Positions 9,479-21,149 of a DNA stretch of 64,000 nucleotides are shown in pieces. The DNA is taken from assembly GCF_905171765.1 (NCBI RefSeq), contig NC_053390.1, positions 581,524,471-581,588,470 of the forward strand. Direction: 5' to 3'. The notes below the pieces were generated by a model. It saw nothing but the letters and a program-made list of their open reading frames with translations, had not been told where the DNA came from and did no database searches. A program made the position numbers and the translations under genes. Source of the DNA: Bufo bufo. Lineage: Eukaryota; Chordata; Amphibia; Anura; Bufonidae. Each line of letters begins with the position of its first letter. Positions within the stretch are counted from its first letter, which is position 1.

Positions 9479-10940
9479 TTCAGGACCAGATAAATTATAT
9501 ATCCGTCCCTTAGGAAACCTAGACCATTTCACTAGTTCAATAATGCAGTCATATGGTCTATGGGGGGGTAAGCTCTCGGGGTCAGATGAGGAGATTACAT
9601 GCATATTTTACTCGATGAATAGAGGTAATGTTTTGGATTCTGCGGAGACCCCTGCTTGAACAAAAGATAAACAAGAATCACATTTAGGTCCCGATTTTTC
9701 AACCTCCCCTCTGGCCCAATTTATCACCGGGTTATGTAATTGGAGCCAGGGCATACCTAACACCACATCAACGGGTACATTTTCCAAGATCAACAGAGAG
9801 CAATTCTCTGTATGGCACACCCCTACAGTTTAAGTAATTTCGGGAGTGTAAAACTTGATCACTCCTCCCGATAATGGGGTGGAATCTATGGCTACCATGT
9901 AAACAGGGCTGGGAAGGGTAAACATAGGGATCCCCACCTGAAGAGCAAACTTGAGATCAATAAAGTTAGCGGAAGATCCAGAGTCGATAAACACATTTCC
10001 TGAACCTTTGTTAGGCCCTAATGAAATAGTAACCGATACTAATAATTTACTTTGAACTACCCCAGGGAGTACCTTGTTTTTAGATTCCTCAGTTTTGGGT
10101 GATCTTCCGGAAGGAGGGATCTTGGGACACTGCTGGATCCAATGATCGGAGTTGCCACAGTAAAAACATCTACCTTGGCGACGGTGTTGGTCTCTTCTGG
10201 TCATGCCAATCTGCATGGGTTCATCAGCAAAAGGCTCAGACCTGATTCCCACGGGACAGACCTCTGGTTTGGAAATAACCTGGGAAGAAAATAAATGTTC
10301 CCGCTATCTCTCCCTAATGCATCTGTCCAGTCTTACCACAAGAGTCATGGTCTCTTCCAAGGTCTCAGGGGAAGGATAACCTACAAGCATATCTTTAAGA
10401 GTCTCAGACAAACCAGATCTGAACTGACTTTTGAGAGCAGGTTCATTCCAACCAGATGAAACGCACCATTTTCTAAACTGAGTACAGTATTCCTCTAGCG
10501 GTCGGTCACCCTGCACCAAAGCTTTCAGCTGACTCTCTGCTATGGTTGCTTTGTCCGGTTCATCGTATAGCAGCCCTAGAGCCTGAAAAAACTCATCAAC
10601 TGACTCAAGACATGGCGAGTCGGGGGGTAATGAAAACACCCATTCCTGGGGTCACCCTGTAACAGAGATATTATAATTCCCACTCGCTGTGTCCTGAGGC
10701 CAGAAGAATGGGGTTGCAGTCTGAAATATAGTTTACAACTCTCCTTAAAGGTTTGAAAACTTTTGCGGCCTCCCGAGAACCGCTCAGGAAGTTTAACGTA
10801 GGGTTCCACCTGTAAGGCGGATGGAGGGGAGACACTGAGGTTATGGCCATCTTCTTGAACTTGTAACCTCTCTCCTAGCTCCTGAACAACCTGGGCCAGG
10901 TTCAGGACATGATCTGTCAGATTTTGCAGGGGATTCATAG
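9479..10940 (-). pseudogene. Ty3/Gypsy gag-protease, decayed (Gypsy copy 2)
   Basis: Minus-strand pieces encode a gag polyprotein and the aspartic protease of a chromodomain-type Ty3/Gypsy element. Gag begins about 10938 (MNPLQNLTDHVLN). The capsid-like part is at 10304-10900, a CCHC zinc knuckle (CFYCGNSDHWIQQC) near 10150, the protease site FIDSGSSANFID near 9970 and VLGMPWL near 9760. The frame is broken at several points (around 10640, 10255-10300, 9830 and 9608). The leftmost residues (PPHRPYDC, YNLSGPE) lead into the RT and stop at the hAT L insertion. It is clearly older than the Gypsy copy at 55507-60817. Role when intact: particle protein and its protease for cytoplasmic reverse transcription. 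Confidence 0.9.
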
Positions 10941-10962
10941 TGGTAAAGTGGGCCTGTGAATC

Positions 10963-11570
10963 TGTCACAAAGAAGGGGAGGGGATGGTGCACCACTCCTA
11001 GGTAATGGAGCACAACTGGGCGGCGTTCCCTAGCCTAGGTTAGTGCGGAGGGACAAACAAGACAAACAAACATAGACTGGTCAACAAACCTGGAGGTAAC
11101 TACAGTAATAGAGGACTAGCAAAGACAGGTCAAAAATCAGGAGAAGCGAAGCAGACACAAGGAGCAAGCAATTATGGAGACGATCAACGAGTTGGGAGTC
11201 AAAAGCCACGGAATCACACAAGGGGCACTGGATAGGACCTTATTCACAAGCAAACTGTGGCCAGCAGGTTGCCTGTATACATAAGTGGGAAAGAGGAGTC
11301 ATGTGACGTGGCCAGCGCCGCATTGCTCATTCCCAGCAAGAGGAGTCATGTGACATGGCCAGCACCACATGACTCATTCCCCTGCAGCCGAGCGCTGAGT
11401 TGCCATGGGAGTGGAGGACGCCGACCGCGCTAAGGAGGTGAGTGCGGTTGGATCCTCCCCGCCCCCCGTTACGGTGGAGACGAGGACGCAGCGCATGTCC
11501 TCGCTCCATACTAGCCGCAAGGCGCCGGAGGCACTGAGGAGGAGGAATGTGAAGCCAGCTTCTCGTGACA
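10963..11570 (-). mobile_element. LTR of Gypsy copy 2 (5' LTR of the minus-strand element)
   Basis: On the minus strand the block runs TGTCACGAGAAG ... TTTGTGACA, i.e. TG...CA ends, ~608 bp. It sits just upstream of the gag start, so it is the 5' LTR. It contains the duplicated phrase GAGGAGTCATGTGACRTGGCCAGC (11296 and 11339). The partner LTR would lie left of the window. The right flank (11571 on) is hAT element H. Confidence 0.85.
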
Positions 11571-11576
11571 TACCCT

Positions 11577-12115
11577 CTATCAGTATTCAGTATTTTGTGG
11601 AAACAGGTATATACAACCCAATAATAAGTATTTGCTGGAAGCTGGTAAATCAAACCTCTTAATCAATATTTTGTGGAATCTGGTGTATCGCAGACCTCAA
11701 TCAATATTTGGTGGAAGCCGGTATATCAATACCCTCTATCAGTATTTTGTGGAAACGGGTATACAGAACCGAATAATCAGTATTTGCTGGAAGGCAGTAA
11801 ATCAAACCCTTTAATCAATATTTGGTGGAAGTCGGCGTATCGCAGGCCTCAATCAATACTTGGTGGAAGCCGGTATATCAATACCCTGTATCAGTATTTT
11901 GTGGAAACAGGTATATAGAACCCAATAATAAGTATTTTCTGGAAGCTGAAAAATCAAACCCCTTAATCAATATTTTGTGGAAGCTGGTGTATCGCAGGCC
12001 TCAATCTATATTTGGTGGAAGCCGGTGTATTACACCGCTCAATCAATATTTTGTGGAAGCCGCTGTATCACACCCCTCAATCAGAATTTTGTGGAAGCAG
12101 GTATATTGCAACTTA
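11577..12115. repeat. 38-bp minisatellite with 152-bp higher-order period
   Basis: The array is made of 38-bp units of the form TCARTATTTKGTGGAAG...: four slightly different units form a 152-bp block that recurs (for example TCAGTATTTTGTGGAAAC near 11577, 11739 and 11891). Because 38 is not a multiple of three, it gives pseudo-ORFs in several frames rich in WWKP and QYF. These are not genes. Confidence 0.85.
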
Positions 12116-12481
12116 AAAACGTAATCAGTTTTTTGGGGGGGCAACAGGTATATCACACCAGTTGCAATTAGTTATTCCAATAGTGTTTGTCCCTCTATAT
12201 AGCTGCGGTATCTAAGCAGAACCGCACACAACTGCTGCACAATACAAATGCACTATAATATACAGTTGCAAGAAAAAGTATGTGAACCCTTTGGAATGAT
12301 ATGGATTTTTGCACAAATTGGTCATAAAATGTGATCTGATCTTCATCTAAGTCACAACAATAGACAATCACAGTCTGCTTAAACTAATAACACACAAAGA
12401 ATTAATTGTTACCATGTTTTTATTGAACACACCATGTAAATATTCACAGTTCAGGTGGACAAAGTATGTGAACCCTTGGAT

Positions 12482-13821
12482 TTAATAACTGGTTGAACCT
12501 CCTTTGGCAGCAATAACTTCAACCAAACGTTTCCTGTAGTTGCATATCAGACGTGCACAACGGTCAGAAGTAATTCTTGACCATTCCTCTTTACAGAACT
12601 GTTTCAGTTCAGCAATATTCTTGGGATGTCTGGTGTGAATCACTTTCTAGAGGTCATGCCACAGCATCTCAATCGGGTTGAGGTCAGGACTCTGACTGGG
12701 CCACTCCAGAAGGCATATTTTCTTCTGTTTAAGCCATTCTGTTGTTGATTTACTTCTATGCTTTGGGTTGTTGTCCTGTTGCAACACCCATCTTCTGTTG
12801 AGCTTCAGCTGGTGGACAGATGGCCTTAAGTTATCCTGCAAAATGTCTTGATAAACTTGGGAATTAATTTTTCCTTCGATGATAGCAATCCGTCTAGGCC
12901 CTGACGCAGCAAAGCAGCCCCAAACCATGATGCCCCCACCAGCACACTTCACAGTTGGGATGAGGTTTTGATGTTGGTGTGCTGTGACACTTTTTCTCCA
13001 CACATAGCATTGTGATTTTATTCCAAACAACTCAACTTTGGTTTCATCTGTTCACAGAATATTTTGCCAGTACTGCTGTGGAAAATACAGGTGCTCTTGT
13101 GCAAACTGTAAACGTGCAGCAATGTTATTTTTGGACAGCAGTGGCTTCCTCTGTGGTGTCCTCCCATGAAATCCATTCTTGTTTAGGCTCAATTCACACC
13201 TGAGCGTTTTACAGCGCGTTCCTACGCGCTGTAAAACGCTCAACAAGGAGAAACCAATGCTTCCCTATGGGAATGGTTCTCACCTGGGCGTTTTACAGCG
13301 CGTACGATCGCGCTGTAAAACGCCCGACGCTCACACAAGTACAGGAGCGTTTTTTTGGGCGCTTGTCGCGCGTTCCCGTACATAGACTTTCGGGAACGCG
13401 CGACACTGTGTGCACACTTGTCTCTGTATGCGCGCTTGTAAACGTCCGTACAATCGCGCATACAGAGCGCTCCTTTCAGAACGCTCAGGTGTGAATTGAG
13501 CCTTAGTGTTTTACGCATCGTAGATTCGCTAACAGGGATGTTAGCATATGCCAGAGACTTTTGTAAGTCTTTAGCTGACACTCTAGGATTCTTCTTCACC
13601 TCATTGAGCAGTCTGCGCTGTGCTCTTGCAGTCATCTTTACAGGACGGCCACTAGGGAGAGTAGCAGCAGTGCTGAACTTTCTCTATTTATAGACAATTT
13701 GTCTTACCGTAGACTGATGAACAGCAAAGCTTTTGGAGATACTTTTATAACCCTTTCCAGCTTTATGCAAGTCAACAATTCTTAATCGTAGGTCTTCTGA
13801 GAGCTCTTTTGTGCGAGGCAT
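12482..13821 (-). pseudogene. Tc1-type transposase, decayed (B copy 1)
   Basis: The transposase reads on the minus strand from [11 protein letters not shown] at 13821 to the usual ...STSY end at 12482. It is split by the MITE at 13186-13502, between SESTMRKTL and NKNGFHGR. Three nonsense codons shared by all three copies make it inactive. The first is in YK*RxF of the N-terminal domain. The second is at the Trp of the WTDET motif, so translation would end at QQYWQNIL, just before the first catalytic Asp. The third is after [10 protein letters not shown]. The catalytic D of QQDNNPKH and the E of NPIEMLW remain. Confidence 0.93.
13186..13502. mobile_element. 317-bp Harbinger-type MITE, TSD TTA (copy 1)
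   Basis: The terminal inverted repeat GGCTCAATTCACACCTGAG is perfect over more than 20 bp. TTA flanks it on each side (13183-13185 and 13503-13505). The empty site is present in unit 3 at about 20452, so both borders and the TSD are certain. Inside are further perfect stems (GCGTTTTACAGCGCG type) and no coding capacity. Confidence 0.95.
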
Positions 13822-14203
13822 CATTCACATCAGGCAATGCTTCTTGTGAAAAGCAAACCCAGAACTGGTGTGTGTTTTTTTATAGGGCAGGGCAGCTGAA
13901 ACCAACACCTCCAATCTCATCTCATTGATTGGACTCCAGTTGGCTGACACCTCACTCCAATTAGCTCTTGGACATGTCATTAGTCTAGGGGTTCACATAC
14001 TTTTTCCACCTGCACTGTGAATGTTTACATGGTGTGTTCAATAAAAACATGGTAATATTTAATTCTTTGTGTGTTATTAGTTTAGGCAGACTGTGATTGT
14101 CTATTGTTGTGACTTAGATGAAGATCAGATCACATTTTATGACCAATTTGTGCAGAAATCCATATCATTCCAAAGGGTTCACATACTTTTTCTTGCAACT
14201 GTA

Positions 14204-14606
14204 CTTTCTATGTTAGAAGCTATATTATAGGTATATCACACCCCTCTATCAGTTTTTTTAGGGGCAACAGGTATATCACACCTGTTGCAATTGCTTATTC
14301 CAATAGCATTTGTCCCTCTATCTAGCTGCGGTATCTCAGCAGAACTGCACACAACTGCTGCACAATACAAGTGCACTACAATATACTTTCTATGTTAGAA
14401 GGTATATTATGGGTATACCACACCCCTCAATCACATTTTTTTTGGGGGGCAACAGGTATATCACACCAGTTGCAATTAGCTATTCCAATAGCGTTTGTCC
14501 CTCTATCTAGCTGCGGTATCTCAGTGGAACCGCACACAAGTGCTGCACAATACAAATGCACTATAATATACTTTCTATGTTAGAAGGTATATTATAGGTA
14601 TATCAC
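14204..14606. repeat. hAT H ~190-bp repeats, unit 1
   Basis: Two copies of the ~190-bp hAT H unit, each with the run of T followed by GGGGCAACAGGTATATCAC and the CTATCTAGCTGCGG phrase. The counterparts in units 2 and 3 are 17838-18240 and 21152-21554. Short ORFs here are shadows. Confidence 0.75.
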
Positions 14607-14611
14607 ACTCC

Positions 14612-15748
14612 TGTCACGGCCTCGATGTGTGCAGCAACATTTTCGCCGCGCATGCTGGTTGCCGGTGGCAACTTGTTTTTATGCATGTGTGTGCGCTTTC
14701 CCTTTTAGGATGTTTCCTTTCCCTGCTTTGGTGTGCACAGGGTTAAGGTGTGCTTGGTAGGTGTGGTGGGTGTGACCTCAGGCCTCCTATATGTTGGTGT
14801 GGTGGAGCCTGAGTGTCAGTTTGGTTTGTTTGTCAGCTTGGTGTGGAGCTCTGCTCCTGGGCTGAATGATACTGTCTGTGTGAGCTATCCTTATTTGTTA
14901 TTATGTCACGGCGGGGAGTGGGGACAACCCCCCACCCTGCAAAGGCAGAGACTGCAATGCCAGATAGGAAGGAACAGGGAGCAGGTCACCACCTAGCACA
15001 ACCCTGAACTCACCTTAGACTCCTACTGCATGAGCCGCCTCAGAAGGTAAGGGGGCTCATGCTCACCAACCTTTGACCCTACTATCCCTACAAAGCCCTA
15101 GGCTTAATGACAGGGCAGAGACCACCCATTCATCCAACACCACGGATGAATGGTGTCTCAAACGGCCCAGTGGCAAGCAGGATAGAAGGCCATGGGCTAA
15201 ACAGTACGGCAGGTAAGTTACACAGTAACATAGCTATGAAATCCTCACCTGCCGTAGCCATGATGGAAGGTGGCTCCAAGCTGGAAAAGCCCACAGGTGA
15301 GTCTTCACTTAAACCCCTCCGGGAAAGCCCGCCCCTTTCGGTGCCGCATACAACAATCAAACCTCCAAGCAAATCCCGCACCAAACTACATACACCAGGT
15401 GGGGGGAGGAATGACAGAAACACACCGGAGGGGACAACAGACAAAGCAAGAAATACAAAATAACAAATAAGGATAGCTCACACAGACGGTGTCATTCAGC
15501 CCAGGAGCAGAGCTCAACACCAAGCTGACAAACAACCAAACTGACACTCAGGCTCCACCACACCAACATATAGGAGGCCTGAGGTCACACCCACCACACC
15601 TACCAAGCACACCTTAACCCCGTGCACACCAAAGCAGGGAAAGGAAACATCCTAAAAGGGAAAGCGCACACACATGCATAAAAACAAGTTGCCACCGGCA
15701 ACCAGCATGCGCGGTGAAAATGTTGCGGCACACACCAAGGCCGTGACA
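14612..15748. mobile_element. 1137-bp element with ~290-bp inverted ends and 5-bp TSD (copy 1)
   Basis: It begins TGTCACGGCCT and ends AGGCCGTGACA, flanked by ACTCC on both sides (14607-14611 and 15749-15753). The first ~290 bp are repeated in inverse orientation at the right end with few differences. The centre (about 14905-15457) begins TATGTCACGGCGGGG and has no recognisable coding sequence. The 118-codon frame at 15107-15463 is without homology that I can name. TG...CA ends and a 5-bp TSD are those of an LTR element, but the repeats are inverted. It may be a foldback element or two LTR copies joined head to head. Confidence 0.8.
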
Positions 15749-16115
15749 ACTCCTCTATCAGTTTTTTTGGGGGGGCAACAGGTATATCACACCTGTTGCA
15801 ATTAGTTATTCCAATAGCGTTTGTCCGTCTATCTAGCTGTGGTATATTAGCAGATCCGCACACAACTGCTGCACAATACAAATGCACTATAATATACAGT
15901 TGCAAGAAAAAGTATGTGAACCCTTTGGAATGATATGGATTTTTGCACAAATTGGTCATAAAATGTGATCTGATCTTCATCTAAGTCACAACAATAGACA
16001 ATCACAGTCTGCTTAAACTAATAACACACAAAGAATTAATTGTTACCATGTTTTTATTGAACACACCATGTAAATATTCACAGTTCAGGTGGACAAAGTA
16101 TGTGAACCCTTGGAT

Positions 16116-17455
16116 TTAATAACTGGTTGAACCTCCTTTGGCAGCAATAACTTCAACCAAACGTTTCCTGTAGTTGCATATCAGACGTGCACAACGGTCA
16201 GAAGTAATTCTTGACCATTCCTCTTTACAGAACTGTTTCAGTTCAGCAATATTCTTGGGATGTCTGGTGTGAATCACTTTCTAGAGGTCATGCCACAGCA
16301 TCTCAATCGGGTTGAGGTCAGGACTCTGACTGGGCCACTCCAGAAGGCATATTTTCTTCTGTTTAAGCCATTCTGTTGTTGATTTACTTCTATGCTTTGG
16401 GTTGTTGTCCTGTTGCAACACCCATCTTCTGTTGAGCTTCAGCTGGTGGACAGATGGCCTTAAGTTATCCTGCAAAATGTCTTGATAAACTTGGGAATTA
16501 ATTTTTCCTTCGATGATAGCAATCCGTCTAGGCCCTGACGCAGCAAAGCAGCCCCAAACCATGATGCCCCCACCAGCACACTTCACAGTTGGGATGAGGT
16601 TTTGATGTTGGTGTGCTGTGACACTTTTTCTCCACACATAGCATTGTGATTTTATTCCAAACAACTCAACTTTGGTTTCATCTGTTCACAGAATATTTTG
16701 CCAGTACTGCTGTGGAAAATACAGGTGCTCTTGTGCAAACTGTAAACGTGCAGCAATGTTATTTTTGGACAGCAGTGGCTTCCTCTGTGGTGTCCTCCCA
16801 TGAAATCCATTCTTGTTTAGGCTCAATTCACACCTGAGCGTTTTACAGCGCGTTCCTACGCGCTGTAAAACGCTCAACAAGGAGAAACCAATGCTTCCCT
16901 ATGGGAATGGTTCTCACCTGGGCGTTTTACAGCGCGTACGATCGCGCTGTAAAACGCCCGACGCTCACACAAGTACAGGAGCGTTTTTTTGGGCGCTTGT
17001 CGCGCGTTCCCGTACATAGACTTTCGGGAACGCGCGACACTGTGTGCACACTTGTCTCTGTATGCGCGCTTGTAAACGTCCGTACAATCGCGCATACAGA
17101 GCGCTCCTTTCAGAACGCTCAGGTGTGAATTGAGCCTTAGTGTTTTACGCATCGTAGATTCGCTAACAGGGATGTTAGCATATGCCAGAGACTTTTGTAA
17201 GTCTTTAGCTGACACTCTAGGATTCTTCTTCACCTCATTGAGCAGTCTGCGCTGTGCTCTTGCAGTCATCTTTACAGGACGGCCACTAGGGAGAGTAGCA
17301 GCAGTGCTGAACTTTCTCTATTTATAGACAATTTGTCTTACCGTAGACTGATGAACAGCAAAGCTTTTGGAGATACTTTTATAACCCTTTCCAGCTTTAT
17401 GCAAGTCAACAATTCTTAATCGTAGGTCTTCTGAGAGCTCTTTTGTGCGAGGCAT
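16116..17455 (-). pseudogene. Tc1-type transposase, decayed (B copy 2)
   Basis: Essentially identical to the copy at 12482-13821. It has the same start at [11 protein letters not shown] (17455), the same three nonsense codons and the same MITE splitting the coding sequence at 16820-17136. The identical damage shows that the coding sequence was already dead when the block was duplicated. It has no independent function. Confidence 0.93.
16820..17136. mobile_element. 317-bp Harbinger-type MITE, TSD TTA (copy 2)
   Basis: Identical by eye to the MITE at 13186-13502, in the same position of the duplicated Tc1 element, with TTA on both sides. Confidence 0.95.
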
Positions 17456-18245
17456 CATTCACATCAGGCAATGCTTCTTGTGAAAAGCAAACCCAGAACT
17501 GGTGTGTGTTTTTTTATAGGGCAGGGCAGCTGAAACCAACACCTCCAATCTCATCTCATTGATTGGACTCCAGTTGGCTGACACCTCACTCCAATTAGCT
17601 CTTGGACATGTCATTAGTCTAGGGGTTCACATACTTTTTCCACCTGCACTGTGAATGTTTACATGGTGTGTTCAATAAAAACATGGTAATATTTAATTCT
17701 TTGTGTGTTATTAGTTTAGGCAGACTGTGATTGTCTATTGTTGTGACTTAGATGAAGATCAGATCACATTTTATGACCAATTTGTGCAGAAATCCATATC
17801 ATTCCAAAGGGTTCACATACTTTTTCTTGCAACTGTACTTTCTATGTTAGAAGCTATATTATAGGTATATCACACCCCTCTATCAGTTTTTTTAGGGGCA
17901 ACAGGTATATCACACCTGTTGCAATTGCTTATTCCAATAGCATTTGTCCCTCTATCTAGCTGCGGTATCTCAGCAGAACTGCACACAACTGCTGCACAAT
18001 ACAAGTGCACTACAATATACTTTCTATGTTAGAAGGTATATTATGGGTATACCACACCCCTCAATCACATTTTTTTTGGGGGGCAACAGGTATATCACAC
18101 CAGTTGCAATTAGCTATTCCAATAGCGTTTGTCCCTCTATCTAGCTGCGGTATCTCAGTGGAACCGCACACAAGTGCTGCACAATACAAATGCACTATAA
18201 TATACTTTCTATGTTAGAAGGTATATTATAGGTATATCACACTCC

Positions 18246-19382
18246 TGTCACGGCCTCGATGTGTGCAGCAACATTTTCGCCGCGCATGCTGGTTGCCGGT
18301 GGCAACTTGTTTTTATGCATGTGTGTGCGCTTTCCCTTTTAGGATGTTTCCTTTCCCTGCTTTGGTGTGCACAGGGTTAAGGTGTGCTTGGTAGGTGTGG
18401 TGGGTGTGACCTCAGGCCTCCTATATGTTGGTGTGGTGGAGCCTGAGTGTCAGTTTGGTTTGTTTGTCAGCTTGGTGTGGAGCTCTGCTCCTGGGCTGAA
18501 TGATACTGTCTGTGTGAGCTATCCTTATTTGTTATTATGTCACGGCGGGGAGTGGGGACAACCCCCCACCCTGCAAAGGCAGAGACTGCAATGCCAGATA
18601 GGAAGGAACAGGGAGCAGGTCACCACCTAGCACAACCCTGAACTCACCTTAGACTCCTACTGCATGAGCCGCCTCAGAAGGTAAGGGGGCTCATGCTCAC
18701 CAACCTTTGACCCTACTATCCCTACAAAGCCCTAGGCTTAATGACAGGGCAGAGACCACCCATTCATCCAACACCACGGATGAATGGTGTCTCAAACGGC
18801 CCAGTGGCAAGCAGGATAGAAGGCCATGGGCTAAACAGTACGGCAGGTAAGTTACACAGTAACATAGCTATGAAATCCTCACCTGCCGTAGCCATGATGG
18901 AAGGTGGCTCCAAGCTGGAAAAGCCCACAGGCGAGTCTTCACTTAAACCCCTCCGGGAAAGCCCGCCCCTTTCGGTGCCGCATACAACAATCAAACCTCC
19001 AAGCAAATCCCGCACCAAACTACATACACCAGGTGGGGGGAGGAATGACAGAAACACACCGGAGGGGACAACAGACAAAGCAAGAAATACAAAATAACAA
19101 ATAAGGATAGCTCACACAGACGGTGTCATTCAGCCCAGGAGCAGAGCTCAACACCAAGCTGACAAACAACCAAACTGACACTCAGGCTCCACCACACCAA
19201 CATATAGGAGGCCTGAGGTCACACCCACCACACCTACCAAGCACACCTTAACCCCGTGCACACCAAAGCAGGGAAAGGAAACATCCTAAAAGGGAAAGCG
19301 CACACACATGCATAAAAACAAGTTGCCACCGGCAACCAGCATGCGCGGTGAAAATGTTGCGGCACACACCAAGGCCGTGACA
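18246..19382. mobile_element. 1137-bp inverted-end element (copy 2)
   Basis: Second copy of the element at 14612-15748, with the same ACTCC flanks. It differs by one or two bases that I could spot. Confidence 0.8.
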
Positions 19383-19530
19383 ACTCCTCTATCAGTTTTT
19401 TTGGGGGGGCAACAGGTATATCACACCTGTTGCAATTAGTTATTCCAATAGCGTTTGTCCGTCTATCTAGCTGTTGTATATTAGCAGATCCGCACACAAC
19501 TGCTGCACAATACAAATGCACTATAATATA

Positions 19531-21149
19531 CAGTTGCAAGAAAAAGTATGTGAACCCTTTGGAATGATATGGATTTTTGCACAAATTGGTCATAAAATGT
19601 GATCTGATCTTCATCTAAGTCACAACAATAGACAATCACAGTCTGCTTAAACTAATAACACACAAAGAATTAATTGTTACCATGTTTTTATTGAACACAC
19701 CATGTAAATATTCACAGTTCAGGTGGACAAAGTATGTGAACCCTTGGATTTAATAACTGGTTGAACCTCCTTTGGCAGCAATAACTTCAACCAAACGTTT
19801 CCTGTAGTTGCATATCAGACGTGCACAACGGTCAGAAGTAATTCTTGACCATTCCTCTTTACAGAACTGTTTCAGTTCAGCAATATTCTTGGGATGTCTG
19901 GTGTGAATCACTTTCTAGAGGTCATGCCACAGCATCTCAATCGGGTTGAGGTCAGGACTCTGACTGGGCCACTCCAGAAGGCATATTTTCTTCTGTTTAA
20001 GCCATTCTGTTGTTGATTTACTTCTATGCTTTGGGTTGTTGTCCTGTTGCAACACCCATCTTCTGTTGAGCTTCAGCTGGTGGACAGATGGCCTTAAGTT
20101 ATCCTGCAAAATGTCTTGATAAACTTGGGAATTAATTTTTCCTTCGATGATAGCAATCCGTCTAGGCCCTGACGCAGCAAAGCAGCCCCAAACCATGATG
20201 CCCCCACCAGCACACTTCACAGTTGGGATGAGGTTTTGATGTTGGTGTGCTGTGACACTTTTTCTCCACACATAGCATTGTGATTTTATTCCAAACAACT
20301 CAACTTTGGTTTCATCTGTTCACAGAATATTTTGCCAGTACTGCTGTGGAAAATACAGGTGCTCTTGTGCAAACTGTAAACGTGCAGCAATGTTATTTTT
20401 GGACAGCAGTGGCTTCCTCTGTGGTGTCCTCCCATGAAATCCATTCTTGTTTAGTGTTTTACGCATCGTAGATTCGCTAACAGGGATGTTAGCATATGCC
20501 AGAGACTTTTGTAAGTCTTTAGCTGACACTCTAGGATTCTTCTTCACCTCATTGAGCAGTCTGCGCTGTGCTCTTGCAGTCATCTTTACAGGACGGCCAC
20601 TAGGGAGAGTAGCAGCAGTGCTGAACTTTCTCTATTTATAGACAATTTGTCTTACCGTAGACTGATGAACAGCAAAGCTTTTGGAGATACTTTTATAACC
20701 CTTTCCAGCTTTATGCAAGTCAACAATTCTTAATCGTAGGTCTTCTGAGAGCTCTTTTGTGCGAGGCATCATTCACATCAGGCAATGCTTCTTGTGAAAA
20801 GCAAACCCAGAACTGGTGTGTGTTTTTTTATAGGGCAGGGCAGCTGAAACCAACACCTCCAATCTCATCTCATTGATTGGACTCCAGTTGGCTGACACCT
20901 CACTCCAATTAGCTCTTGGACATGTCATTAGTCTAGGGGTTCACATACTTTTTCCACCTGCACTGTGAATGTTTACATGGTGTGTTCAATAAAAACATGG
21001 TAATATTTAATTCTTTGTGTGTTATTAGTTTAGGCAGACTGTGATTGTCTATTGTTGTGACTTAGATGAAGATCAGATCACATTTTATGACCAATTTGTG
21101 CAGAAATCCATATCATTCCAAAGGGTTCACATACTTTTTCTTGCAACTG
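19531..21149 (-). mobile_element. Tc1/mariner element B, copy 3 (no MITE)
   Basis: 1619 bp, flanked by TA at 19529-19530 and 21150-21151. It is identical in layout to copies 1 and 2 except that the MITE is absent and the target TTA is single. Confidence 0.95.
19750..20769 (-). pseudogene. Tc1-type transposase, decayed (B copy 3)
   Basis: This is the uninterrupted version of the coding sequence: 340 codons from [11 protein letters not shown] (20769) to the terminal stop at 19750. The nonsense codons lie at about 20632-20634, 20320-20322 and 19915-19917, all in one frame. No frameshift is seen, so only these three changes separate it from a continuous frame. Helix-turn-helix regions are in the first ~120 residues ([26 protein letters not shown]). 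The second and third catalytic positions (QQDNNPK, NPIEMLW) are kept. The first lies just after the stop that replaces the Trp of WTDET. Confidence 0.93.

Larger units (their letters stand above)
12263..14201 (-). mobile_element. Tc1/mariner element B, copy 1
   Basis: The ends are CAGTTGCAAGAAAAAGTATG and its inverse, flanked by TA at 12261-12262 and 14202-14203. It has the same family ends as element A. The length of 1939 bp includes the MITE at 13186-13502 and its TSD. Confidence 0.95.
15897..17835 (-). mobile_element. Tc1/mariner element B, copy 2
   Basis: The second tandem copy, 3634 bp from the first, with the same ends, the same TA target and the same MITE inside (16820-17136). It is a duplicate by segmental duplication, not by transposition, because the flanking hAT H sequence is duplicated with it. 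Confidence 0.95.

Noticed and set aside
11374..11653. Frames of 65-108 codons near 11400-11650
   Set aside because: They lie within the Gypsy copy 2 LTR and cross its border into hAT repeats.
15107..15463. 118-codon frame occurring identically three times
   Set aside because: The triplicate identity comes from the segmental duplication. The frame lies in the centre of the inverted-end element and shows no recognisable domain.
12263..17835. Separate transposition events for Tc1 B copies 1 and 2
   Set aside because: The flanking hAT and inverted-end elements are duplicated with them and the decay mutations are shared, so segmental duplication explains them.
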